Origin: Crossiella cryophila
GTDB lineage: Bacteria; Actinomycetota; Actinomycetes; Mycobacteriales; Pseudonocardiaceae
Direction of reading: 5' to 3'
Length of the DNA stretch: 64,000 nucleotides
Assembly: GCF_014204915.1 (NCBI RefSeq)
Contig: NZ_JACHMH010000001.1
Span: 8,891,501 to 8,955,500, forward strand
Below, in pieces: positions 18,458 through 27,754 of this stretch. The notes beneath the pieces are model-generated. The model was not told the DNA's origin, ran no database searches, and was given only the letters and a program-made list of their open reading frames with translations. Each line of letters opens with the position of its first letter. Positions within the stretch are counted from its first letter, which is position 1. A program made the translations under genes and the position numbers.

Positions 18458-20485
18458 TCATCTCAGGAAGGCCGCCGTCACTCCGCTGTCCACCGGTATG
18501 TGCACACCGGTGGTACGGCTGAGTTCGCCCGCGGTCAGCACATAGACCGCGGCCGCGACGTGTTCCGGCAACACCTCTGCCTTGAGCAGGGTGCGTTGCG
18601 CGTAGTAGCTCCCCAGTTCGGTCTCGGGTACGCCGTACACGGCGGCGCGTTGCGCGCCCCAGCCGCCGGCGAAGATCCCGGAACCGCGGACCACCCCATC
18701 CGGGTTGATCCCGTTCACTCTGATGCCGTGCTCCCCCAGCTCCGCCGCGAGCAGGCGGACCTGATGTGCCTGGTCGGCTTTTGCCGCACCGTAGGCGATG
18801 TTGTTCGGACCGGCGAATACGCCGTTCTTGCTGGCGATGTAGACGATGTCGCCGCCGAGGCCCTGCCGGGTCATGGTCCGGGCCGCGGCCCTGGCGACCA
18901 GGAACGAGCCCCTGGCCATCACCCGGTGCTGGATGTCCCAGTCGGCGTCGGTGGTCTCGGTCAGTGGTTTGGAGATGGACAGGCCCGCGTTGCTGACCAC
19001 CAGGTCGACGCCGCCGAAAGCCAGGCAGGCCTTGGCGAAAGCAGCCCCGACGGAGGCCGAGTCGGTGACGTCGGCGACGACCGCGGCGGCGATGTCGGGA
19101 CCACCGATCTCCGCTGCCGTCGCCGCCGCCCTTTCACCGTCCACATCGGACACGACAACGCAGGCGCCCTCGGCGGCCAGGCGGGCGGCGGTGGCCTTGC
19201 CGATGCCGGAGGCGGCGCCGGTGACCAGCGCGACCCGGCCGGCCAGCGGTTTCGGGGCCGGGCGGCGGCGGAGTTTGGCCTCTTCCAGGTCCCAGTACTC
19301 GATGCGGAACTTCTCCGCCTCCGGGATGGGCTGGTAGCCGGAGAGGGCCTCGGCGCCGCGCATCACGTTGATGGCGTTGACGTAGAACTCGGCGGCGACC
19401 CGGGCGGTCTGCTTGTCCGGGCCGTAGGAGAACATGCCGACGCCGGGCACCAGCACGATGGCCGGGTCCGCGCCGCGCATGGGCGGGGAGTCCGGGGTGG
19501 CGTGCCGGGTGTAGTAGGCGCGGTAGTCCTCGCGGTAGGCGGCGAACTCGGCGGTGGCGGCGGCCGGGTCGGTGAGCACCAGCGGCCGGATCTTGGTGCG
19601 CAGGAAGTGATCCGGGCAGGAGGTGCCCAGCGCGGCCAGTGCGGGCAGGCGGTCCCGGCTGAGGAAGTCGAGCACCTCGGGGGTGTCGGTGAAGTGGCCG
19701 ACCTGGAAGCGACCGGTGTCGGTGCGACTGGAGGTGGAGGCCAGGCCGCGCAGCAGCGGGGCGAGTTCCGCCGCCCTGGCATGACGTTCCGCCTCGGGTA
19801 GTGGTGTCCATTCAGGACGTACGGCACCGAATGGTTCGGGGCGGCCGCGGTCCTCGATGAACTGCTGGGCGCGGCGGATGATCTCCAGCGAGTGCGCCTG
19901 GCATTCCGCGGAATCCTTGCCCCAGGCGGTGATGCCGTGGCCGCCGAGGATGACGCCGATGGCGTCGGGGTTCTCCCGGTGGATGGCGGCGATGTCCAGG
20001 CCGAGCTGGAAACCGGGGCGTCGCCAGGGCACCCAGGCCACCCGGCCGCCGAAGCATTCGCGGACCAGGGCCGCTCCCCCGGCGGCGGTGGCCAGCGCGA
20101 TCCCGGCGTCCGGGTGCAGGTGGTCCACGTGCGGCGCGTCGACCAGGCCGTGCATGGCGGTGTCGATGGACGGGGCCGCGCCGCCCTTGCCGTGCAGGCA
20201 GAAGTCGAAGGCGGCGACCATCTCGTCCTCGCGCTCGACCCCGGGGTAGACCTGGGTGAGGGCACGCAGGCGGTCCAGCCGGAGCACGGCCAGGCCGGAC
20301 TCGGACAGCGTACCCAGGTCGCCGCCGGATCCCTTGACCCACAACAGTTCCACGTCGGTCCCGGTGACCGGGTCGACGGCGGTGGCCTTGGCGGAGGCGT
20401 TGCCGCCGGCGTAGTTGGTGTTACGCGGGTCCGCGCCGAGTGCGTGGCCGCGGGCCAGCAGGGCGGTCACCTCGGGGTGGGTCAC
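18458..20485 (-). CDS. Bifunctional rhamnulose-1-phosphate aldolase / short-chain dehydrogenase
   Basis: 675-residue fusion. Residues about 1-400 are a class II aldolase (AraD/FucA type: NTNYAGGNASAKA, KGSGGDLGTL, the zinc ligands in HVDHLHPDAG and GGHG) that splits L-rhamnulose-1-P into DHAP and L-lactaldehyde. Residues about 410-675 are a classical SDR (VALVTGAASGIGKATA, the NAG motif in VVSNAGLS, the YGAAK catalytic pair near 561-565) expected to oxidise the lactaldehyde, as known for RhaE-type fusions. GTG 20485 overlaps rhaI's stop as GTGA. The fusion lets one protein complete the pathway, and no separate lactaldehyde dehydrogenase is present in the locus. Confidence 0.93.
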   Translation of the reverse strand: MTHPEVTALLARGHALGADPRNTNYAGGNASAKATAVDPVTGTDVELLWVKGSGGDLGTLSESGLAVLRLDRLRALTQVYPGVEREDEMVAAFDFCLHGKGGAAPSIDTAMHGLVDAPHVDHLHPDAGIALATAAGGAALVRECFGGRVAWVPWRRPGFQLGLDIAAIHRENPDAIGVILGGHGITAWGKDSAECQAHSLEIIRRAQQFIEDRGRPEPFGAVRPEWTPLPEAERHARAAELAPLLRGLASTSSRTDTGRFQVGHFTDTPEVLDFLSRDRLPALAALGTSCPDHFLRTKIRPLVLTDPAAATAEFAAYREDYRAYYTRHATPDSPPMRGADPAIVLVPGVGMFSYGPDKQTARVAAEFYVNAINVMRGAEALSGYQPIPEAEKFRIEYWDLEEAKLRRRPAPKPLAGRVALVTGAASGIGKATAARLAAEGACVVVSDVDGERAAATAAEIGGPDIAAAVVADVTDSASVGAAFAKACLAFGGVDLVVSNAGLSISKPLTETTDADWDIQHRVMARGSFLVARAAARTMTRQGLGGDIVYIASKNGVFAGPNNIAYGAAKADQAHQVRLLAAELGEHGIRVNGINPDGVVRGSGIFAGGWGAQRAAVYGVPETELGSYYAQRTLLKAEVLPEHVAAAVYVLTAGELSRTTGVHIPVDSGVTAAFLR

Positions 20486-21654
20486 GCGCCCCACCCCAGA
20501 CCGCCGCCGATCCGCTCGGCCTCGATGTGTTCCTGGTATCCACTGCGGTAGAACGCGCCCAGCGGGTCCGGGTCCAGTCCCTGGTCCTGGCGGACCTCGG
20601 CCAGCAGCGGGCGGACGTCGGTGCTGAAGGCGTCCATCACCACCGCGTGCGCGCCGAGCACATCGCCGTCGCGTTGCGCGTCCCGCAGCGCGTCCCGGTC
20701 CACCAGCAGGGCCTTGGCGGTGGCCTCCTGCACGTTGAGGATCGACCGGATCAGCGCGGGCACACTGGGTTCCAGGTTGTGGCACTGGTCGAGCATGAAC
20801 TCGATGCCGGCCTCCGGGGCCAGCCCGCCCGCGCCGTGGATCTCGTGCAGGATGCGGAAGAGCTGGAACGGGTCGGCCGCGCCGACCATGAGGTCGTCGT
20901 CGGCGTAGTTGCGGCTGTTGAAGTGGAAGCCGCCGAGTCGCTGTTCGCGCAGCAGCACGGCCACCAGGAACTCGATGTTGGTGCCGGGCGCGTGGTGACC
21001 GGTGTCCACCAGCACCTGGGCCCGTTCGCCGAGCCGCAGGCAGTGCGCGAACGCGGTGCCCCAGTCCGGCACGTCCATGGTGTAGAAGTGCGGTTCGAAG
21101 AACTTGTACTCCAGCAACAGCCGCATGCCCTCGGGCATGGCCGCGTAGACCTTGGCGAGACCTTCGGCGAGGCGGTCCTGGCGGGCCCGGATGTCGTCCT
21201 GGCCGAGGTAGTTGGTGCCGTCGGCCAGCCAGACCGAGAGCACGCCGGAGCCGGTCTGGCTGCCGATCTCCACGCATTCCAGCAAATGGTCCACTGCTTT
21301 GGCGCGGATGGCGGAGTCGGGGTGGCAGATGCTGCCGAGCCGGTACTCGTTGTCCTGGAAGACGTTCGGGTTGATCGCGCCGAGCCGGATGCCGCGACTC
21401 TCGGCGTAGCGGGCCAGCGCCGGGTAATCGTCTACCTGGTCCCAGGGGATGTGCAGGGCGAGGCTGGGGGCCACGCCGGTGAACTCGTGCACGCAGGCCG
21501 CGTCGTCGATCTTCTCCTCCGGCGTGCGCGGCACCCCGGCCTTGGCGAAGACCTTGAACCGGGTGCCGGAGTTGCCGTATGCCCAGGAGGGGGTTTCGAT
21601 CCGCTGGGCGCGCAGCACGCGTTTGGCGTTGTGCCGCAAGGTGTTCTCGCTCAT
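20482..21654 (-). CDS. rhaI: L-rhamnose isomerase (RhaI type)
   Basis: 390 residues; a TIM-barrel sugar isomerase converting L-rhamnose to L-rhamnulose. It belongs to the RhaI branch found in actinobacteria and Pseudomonas, not E. coli RhaA. Metal- and substrate-region motifs are visible: LLEYKFFEPHFYTMDVPDWG (about 186-205), VDTGHHAPGTNIEF, GGFHFNSRNYADDDLM and EFMLDQCHNLEP. The start is ATG 21654 with a strong GGGGGAG upstream. It follows the binding-protein gene by 16 nt. Confidence 0.94.
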   Translation of the reverse strand: MSENTLRHNAKRVLRAQRIETPSWAYGNSGTRFKVFAKAGVPRTPEEKIDDAACVHEFTGVAPSLALHIPWDQVDDYPALARYAESRGIRLGAINPNVFQDNEYRLGSICHPDSAIRAKAVDHLLECVEIGSQTGSGVLSVWLADGTNYLGQDDIRARQDRLAEGLAKVYAAMPEGMRLLLEYKFFEPHFYTMDVPDWGTAFAHCLRLGERAQVLVDTGHHAPGTNIEFLVAVLLREQRLGGFHFNSRNYADDDLMVGAADPFQLFRILHEIHGAGGLAPEAGIEFMLDQCHNLEPSVPALIRSILNVQEATAKALLVDRDALRDAQRDGDVLGAHAVVMDAFSTDVRPLLAEVRQDQGLDPDPLGAFYRSGYQEHIEAERIGGGLGWGA

Positions 21655-21670
21655 CGTCGGCTCCCCCCTC

Positions 21671-22732
21671 TCAGAAGTCGAAGCGGTCGACGTTGTCCGT
21701 GGTGAAGACCGTCGGTGGCCCCAATACGATCTCACCCGATTGGCCGATCGTGTACTCGCCGAGGCTGCCCGCAGCGAACTTCTGCCCTTGTGAACCAGTC
21801 ACCCTGCCCGAAGCGAGCGCCGCCGCGGCCTGGGTGGCGAGGTAGCCGAGCTTGGCCGGTTCCCACAGTGCGAAGGACTTCACCGTGCCGTTCTTGACGA
21901 AAGCCCGCAGCTGGTTCGGTGTGCCAAGGCCGGTCAGCGCGACTTTGCCCTGGTAGGCCGAGGAACTGAGGTAGCGGGCCGCGGCGGCGATGCCGACCGT
22001 GGTCGGCGAGATGATGCCCTTGAGGTTGGGATGGGCGGCCAACAAAGCCTGGGTCTTCTGGAAGGAGGTCTGGTCGTCGTCGTTGCCGTAGGCGGTCTCG
22101 ACCAGCTTCAGCTTGGTGTACCTGGGTTTCACCAGTTCCTGTTTCATGATTTCGATCCAGGTGTTCTGGTTGGTGGCGTTGGCGGTGGCCGAGAGGATGG
22201 CGAACTCCCCTTCTCCGCCAATGGCTTCGGCGAGCAGTTCGATCTGCTTGACCGCGATGTCGGTGGAGTTGACCTGGTTCACGAACACATCGCGGGCGTC
22301 CGCGGCCACGTCGGAGTCCAGCGTGACCACCTTCATGCCCTGGGCGCGGGCGGTTTTCAGCGCGGGTGCGACCGCGTTGGGGTCGTTGGCGGCCAGCACC
22401 AGGGCGTCCTGGCGTTGCTGGGCGGCGGTGTTGATGTAGGTGACCTGGGAGGCGGCGCTGGCGTCGGAGGGGCCGGTGGTCTTGACCTCGGCCTGGAGTT
22501 CCTTGCCCGCGTTCTCCGCGCCGCCGCGGACCACGGTGAAGTAGGGGTTGTTGACCTGCTTGGGCAGATAGGTGATCTTGAGGCCGGTGCGCAGCGGGGC
22601 CTGCGGGTTGGCGGTGGTGGCGCTGCCGGTGGGGCCGCCGTTCCCGGTGGAGTTCTCCCGGGTGGTGCCGCCGCAGGCGCTGATCAGCAACGCTCCACTG
22701 AGGACGGTCGCGAGCAAACCGAGTGGTCTCAT
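21671..22732 (-). CDS. rhaS: Rhamnose ABC transporter, substrate-binding lipoprotein
   Basis: 353 residues. An N-terminal lipoprotein signal (MRPLGLLATVLSGALLISAC, lipobox cysteine at 20) is followed by a Ser/Thr/Gly linker and a periplasmic-binding-protein type I fold (TGLKITYLPKQVNNPYFTVV, then VLAANDPNAVAPALKTA). This is the RbsB-like family that includes RhaS of Rhizobium. It captures rhamnose outside the membrane and delivers it to RhaPQ. ATG 22732 overlaps the permease stop by 4 nt. Assignment to rhamnose rests on the operon. Confidence 0.92.
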   Translation of the reverse strand: MRPLGLLATVLSGALLISACGGTTRENSTGNGGPTGSATTANPQAPLRTGLKITYLPKQVNNPYFTVVRGGAENAGKELQAEVKTTGPSDASAASQVTYINTAAQQRQDALVLAANDPNAVAPALKTARAQGMKVVTLDSDVAADARDVFVNQVNSTDIAVKQIELLAEAIGGEGEFAILSATANATNQNTWIEIMKQELVKPRYTKLKLVETAYGNDDDQTSFQKTQALLAAHPNLKGIISPTTVGIAAAARYLSSSAYQGKVALTGLGTPNQLRAFVKNGTVKSFALWEPAKLGYLATQAAAALASGRVTGSQGQKFAAGSLGEYTIGQSGEIVLGPPTVFTTDNVDRFDF

Positions 22733-23655
22733 GGGTCCTGCCTTCCGCGAATGGGTGCGAGCACGCTGACGAGCAGCAGCAGGCCGGTGACGATGGTGAG
22801 GACTTCGGTGGGGACGTCGTTGAGGATGAGCACGTTGCGCAGTGCGCCGAGCACCAGCACGCCGGCGATCACGCCGAACAGGGTGCCGCGGCCGCCGAAG
22901 ATGGACACGCCGCCGAGCAGCACCGCGGCGACCACGGCGAGTTCCAGGCCGGCGCCGTTGTCCGCGCGGGCACTGGAGAAACGCAGGGTGTAGACGATGC
23001 CCGCCAGGGCGGCGACCGCGCCGGCCAGGGTGAAGGCGAGGAACTTGACCTGGCGCACCCGGATGCCGGCGAACCGGGCGGCCTCGGCGTTGGCGCCGAT
23101 GGCGAAGACCGCGCGGCCGTAGGAACTCGCGTGCAGCAGCACCCCGAAGACCACGGCCAGCAGTGCGAACAGCAGCATGGGCCACGGAATTCCGGTGCCT
23201 GGCACCGGCTGGGTGCCGAAACTGGTGTAGCTGGGCGGGAAATCGGCCACCGCGGTGTCGCCGAGCAGGACCAGGGCCAGGCCGCGGTAGAGCGCGAGGG
23301 TGCCGATGGTGACGGCCAGCGAGGGCAATCCCAGTGTGGTGACCAGGAATCCGTTGAGCGCGCCGCAGAGCGCGCCGACCACGATCACCACCGGCAGGAT
23401 GGCTTCCAGGGGCCAGTTCGCCTGCCACAGCACGCCGATCAGCGCACTGGACAAGCCGAGCACCGAGGCCACCGACAGGTCGATCTCGCCCGCCACCACG
23501 ACGATGGTGAGCGGCAACGCGATCAGCGCGATCTCGCCGATGTCCAGGCCGAGGTAGAACAGGTTCTGGCTTGATCGGAAGCCGCTGCCCGCGCTGAGTG
23601 CGATGACCAGCAGCACGAAGACGAGTGCGGTTTCCCAGCGCAGCAGGGCTTTCAC
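22729..23655 (-). CDS. rhaQ: Rhamnose ABC transporter permease
   Basis: 308 residues with eight to ten hydrophobic segments of the BPD_transp_2 (RbsC/XylH) family; the signature GEIDLSVASVLGLSSALIGV lies near residues 57-76 and the GIRVRQVKF cytoplasmic loop near 210. GTG 23655 has GGAGGTGA just upstream and overlaps the preceding permease stop as GTGA. It works as a heteromeric pair with the neighbouring permease. Confidence 0.92.
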   Translation of the reverse strand: MKALLRWETALVFVLLVIALSAGSGFRSSQNLFYLGLDIGEIALIALPLTIVVVAGEIDLSVASVLGLSSALIGVLWQANWPLEAILPVVIVVGALCGALNGFLVTTLGLPSLAVTIGTLALYRGLALVLLGDTAVADFPPSYTSFGTQPVPGTGIPWPMLLFALLAVVFGVLLHASSYGRAVFAIGANAEAARFAGIRVRQVKFLAFTLAGAVAALAGIVYTLRFSSARADNGAGLELAVVAAVLLGGVSIFGGRGTLFGVIAGVLVLGALRNVLILNDVPTEVLTIVTGLLLLVSVLAPIRGRQDP

Positions 23656-24644
23656 CCGGTCACCTCCGTCGGGCGGCGGGCGGCGCGGCGCAGCGCGGCG
23701 GCCAGTCGCAGGGCGAGCAGCCGGTCCACGGTGATCGCGGCCAGCAGCAGTGCGCCGGTGATCGCCTGCTGCCAGAACGCGGGCACGCCCAGCACCGCGA
23801 GGGAACTGGCGATGGTGCCCAGCAGCAGCGCGCCGAGCGCGGCCCCGTGCGCGGAGCCGGAGCCGCCGAAGATGGCCACCCCGCCGACCACCACCGCGGC
23901 CACCACCTGGAGTTCCAGGCCGGTGCCCGCGGCGGCGTCGACCGTGCCGTAGCGGGCGGTCCACAGCGCGCCGGCGAGTCCGGCGATCAGGCCGGAGGCC
24001 AGGAAGACGCCGAACACCCTGCGCCGCACCGGGATGCCCGCCAGGATCGCGGCTTCCGGGTGTGAGCCGATGGCGTACAGCTCGCGGCCGGATCGGTGGT
24101 TGCGCAGGTAGTGGGCGGCGGCGAGGACCACGAGCAGGGTGAGCAGGACCAGGTTGGGCAGGCCGAGCAGGGTGCCGCCGCCGAAGCCGAGCAGGGCCTC
24201 GGGCAGGTCGCCCGCGTTGACCTGTTGTCCTTGTGCGATCAGGTAGTCCAGGCCGCGGAAGACGTAGAGCGTGCCCAGGGTGACCACCAGGCTGGGCACC
24301 CGGCCGAGTGCGACCACCGCCCCGTTGATCGCGCCGCAGACCAGGCCGATCCCCAGTCCCAGCAACAGGATCAGCGGGACCGGCAGGTCTGGGTTGGCGG
24401 CGGCGGTGCTCGCGGTGAGGAAGGCGGAGAGGCCGAGTACCGAGCCGACGGACAGGTCGACGTTGCGGGTGAGCACCACCGCGGTCTGCCCGACCGCGAG
24501 CAGCGCGATGATCGAGGCGTTCAGCAGCAGGTCCTGGATGCTTTGCCCGGCAAGGAAACGCGGGTTCACCAGGGCGGTGCCGAGCACCACGACGAGCAGG
24601 GTGGCGAGGATGCCGAGTTCGCGGAAGCGGGCCAGTGCGCTCAT
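23652..24644 (-). CDS. rhaP: Rhamnose ABC transporter permease
   Basis: 330 residues, same family as its downstream neighbour but only distantly alike, as expected for a heterodimeric pore. The family signature is [20 protein letters not shown] (about residues 59-78) and the ATPase-contact loop region is [12 protein letters not shown] (about 201-212). The C-terminus is an Arg/Ala-rich cytoplasmic tail. ATG 24644 overlaps the ATPase gene's stop as ATGA. Confidence 0.92.
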   Translation of the reverse strand: MSALARFRELGILATLLVVVLGTALVNPRFLAGQSIQDLLLNASIIALLAVGQTAVVLTRNVDLSVGSVLGLSAFLTASTAAANPDLPVPLILLLGLGIGLVCGAINGAVVALGRVPSLVVTLGTLYVFRGLDYLIAQGQQVNAGDLPEALLGFGGGTLLGLPNLVLLTLLVVLAAAHYLRNHRSGRELYAIGSHPEAAILAGIPVRRRVFGVFLASGLIAGLAGALWTARYGTVDAAAGTGLELQVVAAVVVGGVAIFGGSGSAHGAALGALLLGTIASSLAVLGVPAFWQQAITGALLLAAITVDRLLALRLAAALRRAARRPTEVTG

Positions 24645-26155
24645 GCCGGGACCGCCTGACCGGTGGCGGCGAGTGCGATGTTCTCCTCGGTGGCGCGTTC
24701 GCCGCGGAGTTCGGCGGCCAGCCTGCCCTCGTGCATGACCAGCACCCGGTCGGCCAGGCCGAGCACCTCGGGCAGTTCGGAGGAGATCATCAGGATGGCC
24801 ACGCCCTCGGCCGCGAGTTCGCCGAGCAGCCGGTGCACCTCGGCCTTGGCGCCGATGTCCACGCCCCGGGTGGGTTCATCCACGATGAGCACCTTGGGCT
24901 TGCGGGACAACCACTTCGCGAGCACCACCTTCTGCTGGTTGCCGCCGGAGAGCCTGCCGACGGGATCGCCGAGCCGCGCGTACTTCAGCCGCAGCCGCAG
25001 CGCCCAGTCGGTGGCCAGGCTGGTCTCGGATCTTCGGCGCAGCAGGCCGCCGCGGCTCAGTTCGGGTAGGGAGGCCAATGCGATGTTGCGTTCGATCGAG
25101 GCGGCCAGGACCAGGCCCTGGGCGCGCCGATCCTCTGGTACGAAACCGATTCCGGCGGTCATGGCGGCTCGCGGCGAGCCCTGGCGCAACCGGCGGCCCT
25201 CGATCTGGACCGTGCCCGCGTCCGGCCGGTCGATGCCGAAGATCGCCCTGGCCACCTCGCTGCGCCCGGCGCCGACCAGTCCGGCCAGGGCGAGGATCTC
25301 GCCGGCGCGCAGCTCGAAGGAGATGTCGGTGAACACGCCCTCGCGGGTCAGCCGGTCGACCCGCAGCCGGACCTCGCCGACAACGTTGTCAGCTTGTGGG
25401 AAAAGGGCGGCGAGGTCACGGCCGACCATCCGGCGGACCAGCTCGGCGGGGGTGACCTCGGCCAGTTCGCCGGTCCACACCAGGCCGCCGTCGCGCAGCA
25501 CGGTGGCGTCCTGGCAGAGCGCGAACACCTCGTCCAGGCGGTGCGAGACGAACAGCACCGACACGTCCTGGCGCAGCAGCGCGCGGGTGACCTCGAACAG
25601 CCGGGCGACCTCGGCCGGGGACAGCGCGGCGGTCGGCTCGTCCATCACGATCACCCTGGCGGCGAAGGAGAGCGCCTTGGCGATCTCCACCACCTGCTGG
25701 TCGGCGATGGACAGGCCCCGCGCGGGCGCGGCCGGGTCCAGGGTCACGCCGAGCCGGGTGAACAGGTCTTTTGTCGCCCGATGCAGGGCGGTGTGGTCGA
25801 TCCGGCGGCCGCGTCGCAGTGGCTGGCGGCCCATGAACACGTTCTCCGCCAGGGACAGGTCCGGGAACAGCGCGGGTTCCTGGTGGATCACCGCGATCCC
25901 GGCGGCGCGGGCGGCGGCCGGGTCGGACAGGGTGGTCAGCTGGCCGTCGACGAGCAGTTCACCGCGGTCCGGCCGGTGCACGCCGCCGAGGACCTTGATC
26001 AACGTGGACTTGCCTGCCCCGTTCTCGCCGAGCAGCGCGTGCGCGCGGCCGGGGTGCAGTTCGAGCCCCGCGCCACTGAGCGCGCGGACCGCGCCGAAGC
26101 TCTTCCCGACCCCGCGCAACACGAGGATCGGCGGCCGTACAGACGACGATGTCAC
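24641..26155 (-). CDS. rhaT: Rhamnose ABC transporter, duplicated ATPase
   Basis: 504 residues; sugar-importer ATPase with two fused nucleotide-binding domains. The first has Walker [10 protein letters not shown] (about 43-51), signature [16 protein letters not shown] and Walker [12 protein letters not shown]. The second has the degenerate P-loop [12 protein letters not shown] (about 290), with signature [16 protein letters not shown] and Walker [11 protein letters not shown]. The degenerate second P-loop is normal for the RbsA/XylG family. First gene of the operon: the LacI-type operator at 26197 lies 42 bp ahead of its start. A 17-bp palindromic element identical to the GH92 operator lies within its coding region. 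Confidence 0.94.
   Translation of the reverse strand: MTSSSVRPPILVLRGVGKSFGAVRALSGAGLELHPGRAHALLGENGAGKSTLIKVLGGVHRPDRGELLVDGQLTTLSDPAAARAAGIAVIHQEPALFPDLSLAENVFMGRQPLRRGRRIDHTALHRATKDLFTRLGVTLDPAAPARGLSIADQQVVEIAKALSFAARVIVMDEPTAALSPAEVARLFEVTRALLRQDVSVLFVSHRLDEVFALCQDATVLRDGGLVWTGELAEVTPAELVRRMVGRDLAALFPQADNVVGEVRLRVDRLTREGVFTDISFELRAGEILALAGLVGAGRSEVARAIFGIDRPDAGTVQIEGRRLRQGSPRAAMTAGIGFVPEDRRAQGLVLAASIERNIALASLPELSRGGLLRRRSETSLATDWALRLRLKYARLGDPVGRLSGGNQQKVVLAKWLSRKPKVLIVDEPTRGVDIGAKAEVHRLLGELAAEGVAILMISSELPEVLGLADRVLVMHEGRLAAELRGERATEENIALAATGQAVPA
25377..25393. promoter_or_regulatory. LacI-type operator-like palindrome inside rhaT
   Basis: CCGACAACGTTGTCAGC contains the perfect 12-bp palindrome GACAACGTTGTC and is the exact reverse complement of the 17-mer ahead of the GH92 gene at 13721-13737. 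It encodes Ala-Asp-Asn-Val-Val-Gly in rhaT at the junction between the two ATPase halves. It could be a roadblock operator or a coincidence of coding. Confidence 0.4.
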
Positions 26156-26196
26156 CCGGCAGCTCCCTTGTTCCTAGGCCCTGCCCCCGATCGGGA

Positions 26197-26208
26197 TGAA
26201 ACGTTTCA
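26197..26208. promoter_or_regulatory. LacI-family operator of the rha locus
   Basis: Perfect palindrome TGAAACGTTTCA in the intergenic region between the divergent rhaT operon (start 26155) and the lacI-type gene (start 26316). The central CG and TGAAACG half-sites are typical of LacI-family sites, so the regulator most likely represses both its own gene and the rhamnose operon from here. Confidence 0.8.
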
Positions 26209-26315
26209 ATCCTGCGGTGCCAGCCAGTTTGGGAGGGTTACAGTGCGCTGTCAAGGACAGCCGGAGGGGTTTTGATCCGGTGCACCCGGCCAGCCGAACG
26301 GAGCGAAGGCGGACC

Positions 26316-27377
26316 ATGGGCCATTCGGTGAGCGTGCGTGAGGTGGCCGAGCTGGCCGGGGTCTCCCTCGGCACCGTGTCGAACGTGCTGAACTCGCCGG
26401 AGCGGGTGGCCCCGCGCACCAGGGAACGGGTGCTGGCCGCGATGAGCGAACTCGGCTTCGTGCGCAACGAGTCCGCCCGCCAGCTGCGGGCAGGCACCGG
26501 GCGAACGATCGGCCTGGTGGTCCTGGACGTCAGCAACCCGTTCTTCACCGACGTCGCCCGCGGCGTGGAGGAGGCGGCCACCGAGGCAGGCCACTCGGTC
26601 ATCCTGTGCAACAGCGACTCCAACCCCGAACGCGAGCACCGGCACCTGGAAGTCCTTGCCCAGCAACGGGTGCACGGCGTGTTGATCACTCCGAGCCGGG
26701 ATTCGCTGGCGGAGATCCGGCGGTTGCAGCAGCGTGGGGTGTCGGTGGTGCTGCTGGATCATCCGGCCACGGCAAGGGACATCTGCTCGGTGGCGGTGGA
26801 CGACCGGACCGGCGGCGCGCTGGCCATCAATCACCTGCTGGCACAGGGGTTCGAGCGGATCGTGATGGTCACCGGGGCGGCGCATGTGCGGCAGGCCGCG
26901 GAACGGCGGTTGGGCGCCTGCGACGCGTTGCGCAAGGCCGGGCAGCCGGAGTCGGCGCTGCGGGTGCTGGAGGTGCCCGCGCTGACGGTGGCCGCCGGAT
27001 TGCGGGCCGGGGAGCAGATCCTGGCTGACCGGGATCGGCCGCGGGCGGTGTTCTGCGCCAACGATCTGCTGGCGCTGGGGGTGTTGCAGGCGATGGTGCG
27101 GGCGGGGCTGCGGGTGCCGGGTGAGATGGCGATCGTGGGGTATGACGACATCGAGTTCGCCTCGGCCGCGGCGGTGCCGTTGACCTCGGTGCGGCAGCCG
27201 CGGCACCTGATCGGGCGGACGGCGGCGCAGCTGGTGATCGCGGAGACGTCGAGCCCTGGGCAGCATGAGCATCAGCGGGTGTTCTTCACGCCGGAGCTGG
27301 TGGTGCGGGAGTCCAGCCAGGCTGGCGCGACCGGACTCCCGGACCGGGGAACTCAGCAGCCGCCGCACCCGGCGTAG
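26316..27377 (+). CDS. LacI-family transcriptional regulator of rhamnose genes
   Basis: 353 residues: an N-terminal LacI HTH (SVREVAELAGVSLGTVSNVL, about residues 5-24, with hinge helix ESARQLRAG) and a periplasmic-binding-protein-like effector domain (TIGLVVLDVSNPFFTDVARG through IVGYDDIEFASAAAVPLTSV). Divergent from the rha operon with the TGAAACGTTTCA palindrome between them, which makes it the presumed local repressor. The effector (rhamnose, rhamnulose or rhamnulose-1-P) cannot be told. I start at ATG 26316, since the upstream extension would run through the operator. It overlaps the convergent small gene by 25 nt. Confidence 0.92.
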   Translation: MGHSVSVREVAELAGVSLGTVSNVLNSPERVAPRTRERVLAAMSELGFVRNESARQLRAGTGRTIGLVVLDVSNPFFTDVARGVEEAATEAGHSVILCNSDSNPEREHRHLEVLAQQRVHGVLITPSRDSLAEIRRLQQRGVSVVLLDHPATARDICSVAVDDRTGGALAINHLLAQGFERIVMVTGAAHVRQAAERRLGACDALRKAGQPESALRVLEVPALTVAAGLRAGEQILADRDRPRAVFCANDLLALGVLQAMVRAGLRVPGEMAIVGYDDIEFASAAAVPLTSVRQPRHLIGRTAAQLVIAETSSPGQHEHQRVFFTPELVVRESSQAGATGLPDRGTQQPPHPA

Positions 27378-27634
27378 GGGTTGCGGTACCAGTTGGTCGC
27401 GTACACCGTCGACGGGTCCTCGTCACCGTAGAACACCACTCGGACGGCCTCCACGACCTGGGCGTAACCGATCTCCAGATCCTGGAACGCGCCGCACTTC
27501 GGGGCGTACCGCTGGATCTTCATGACCTTCTGCGCGAGCACGATCCGTTCCTCGCCGCTCGCCTCACGCAGGCGAACCGAGATCCGGGCCATGGCTTCGT
27601 TGTCGTTGTTCGGGTCGCGGTCGCACAGTGTCAC
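27353..27634 (-). CDS. Unrecognised cysteine-containing protein; 5' end unclear
   Basis: From GTG 27634 the frame encodes 93 residues (TLCDRDPNNDNEAMARISVR ... NPYAGCGGC) with cysteines near both ends. Coding character (C/G in third position, sensible amino acids such as GGGISVDFSARYVDRSHADQ) extends upstream in the same frame to about 27730. No ATG, GTG or TTG start exists between 27634 and the stop codon of the PucR gene, which is in the same frame. So either the 5' end with start and possible signal peptide was lost when it came to lie next to the PucR gene, or translation starts at GTG 27634 on a shortened protein. I recognise no family. Confidence 0.5.
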   Translation of the reverse strand: MTLCDRDPNNDNEAMARISVRLREASGEERIVLAQKVMKIQRYAPKCGAFQDLEIGYAQVVEAVRVVFYGDEDPSTVYATNWYRNPYAGCGGC

Positions 27635-27754
27635 CGCGATCTGGTCGGCGTGGGAGCGGTCGACGTAGCGGGCGCTGAAGTCGACGCTGATCCCGCCACC
27701 GGTCCCACTGCCGCCGCCCGCGGCGAAGGCGACCCATAGTGGGATTCGGTTGTG

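Noticed and set aside
22733-23428. An extended form of the rhamnose-binding protein from an upstream start
   Set aside because: It would overlap the permease gene and bury the lipoprotein signal; ATG 22732 begins a clean lipobox signal.
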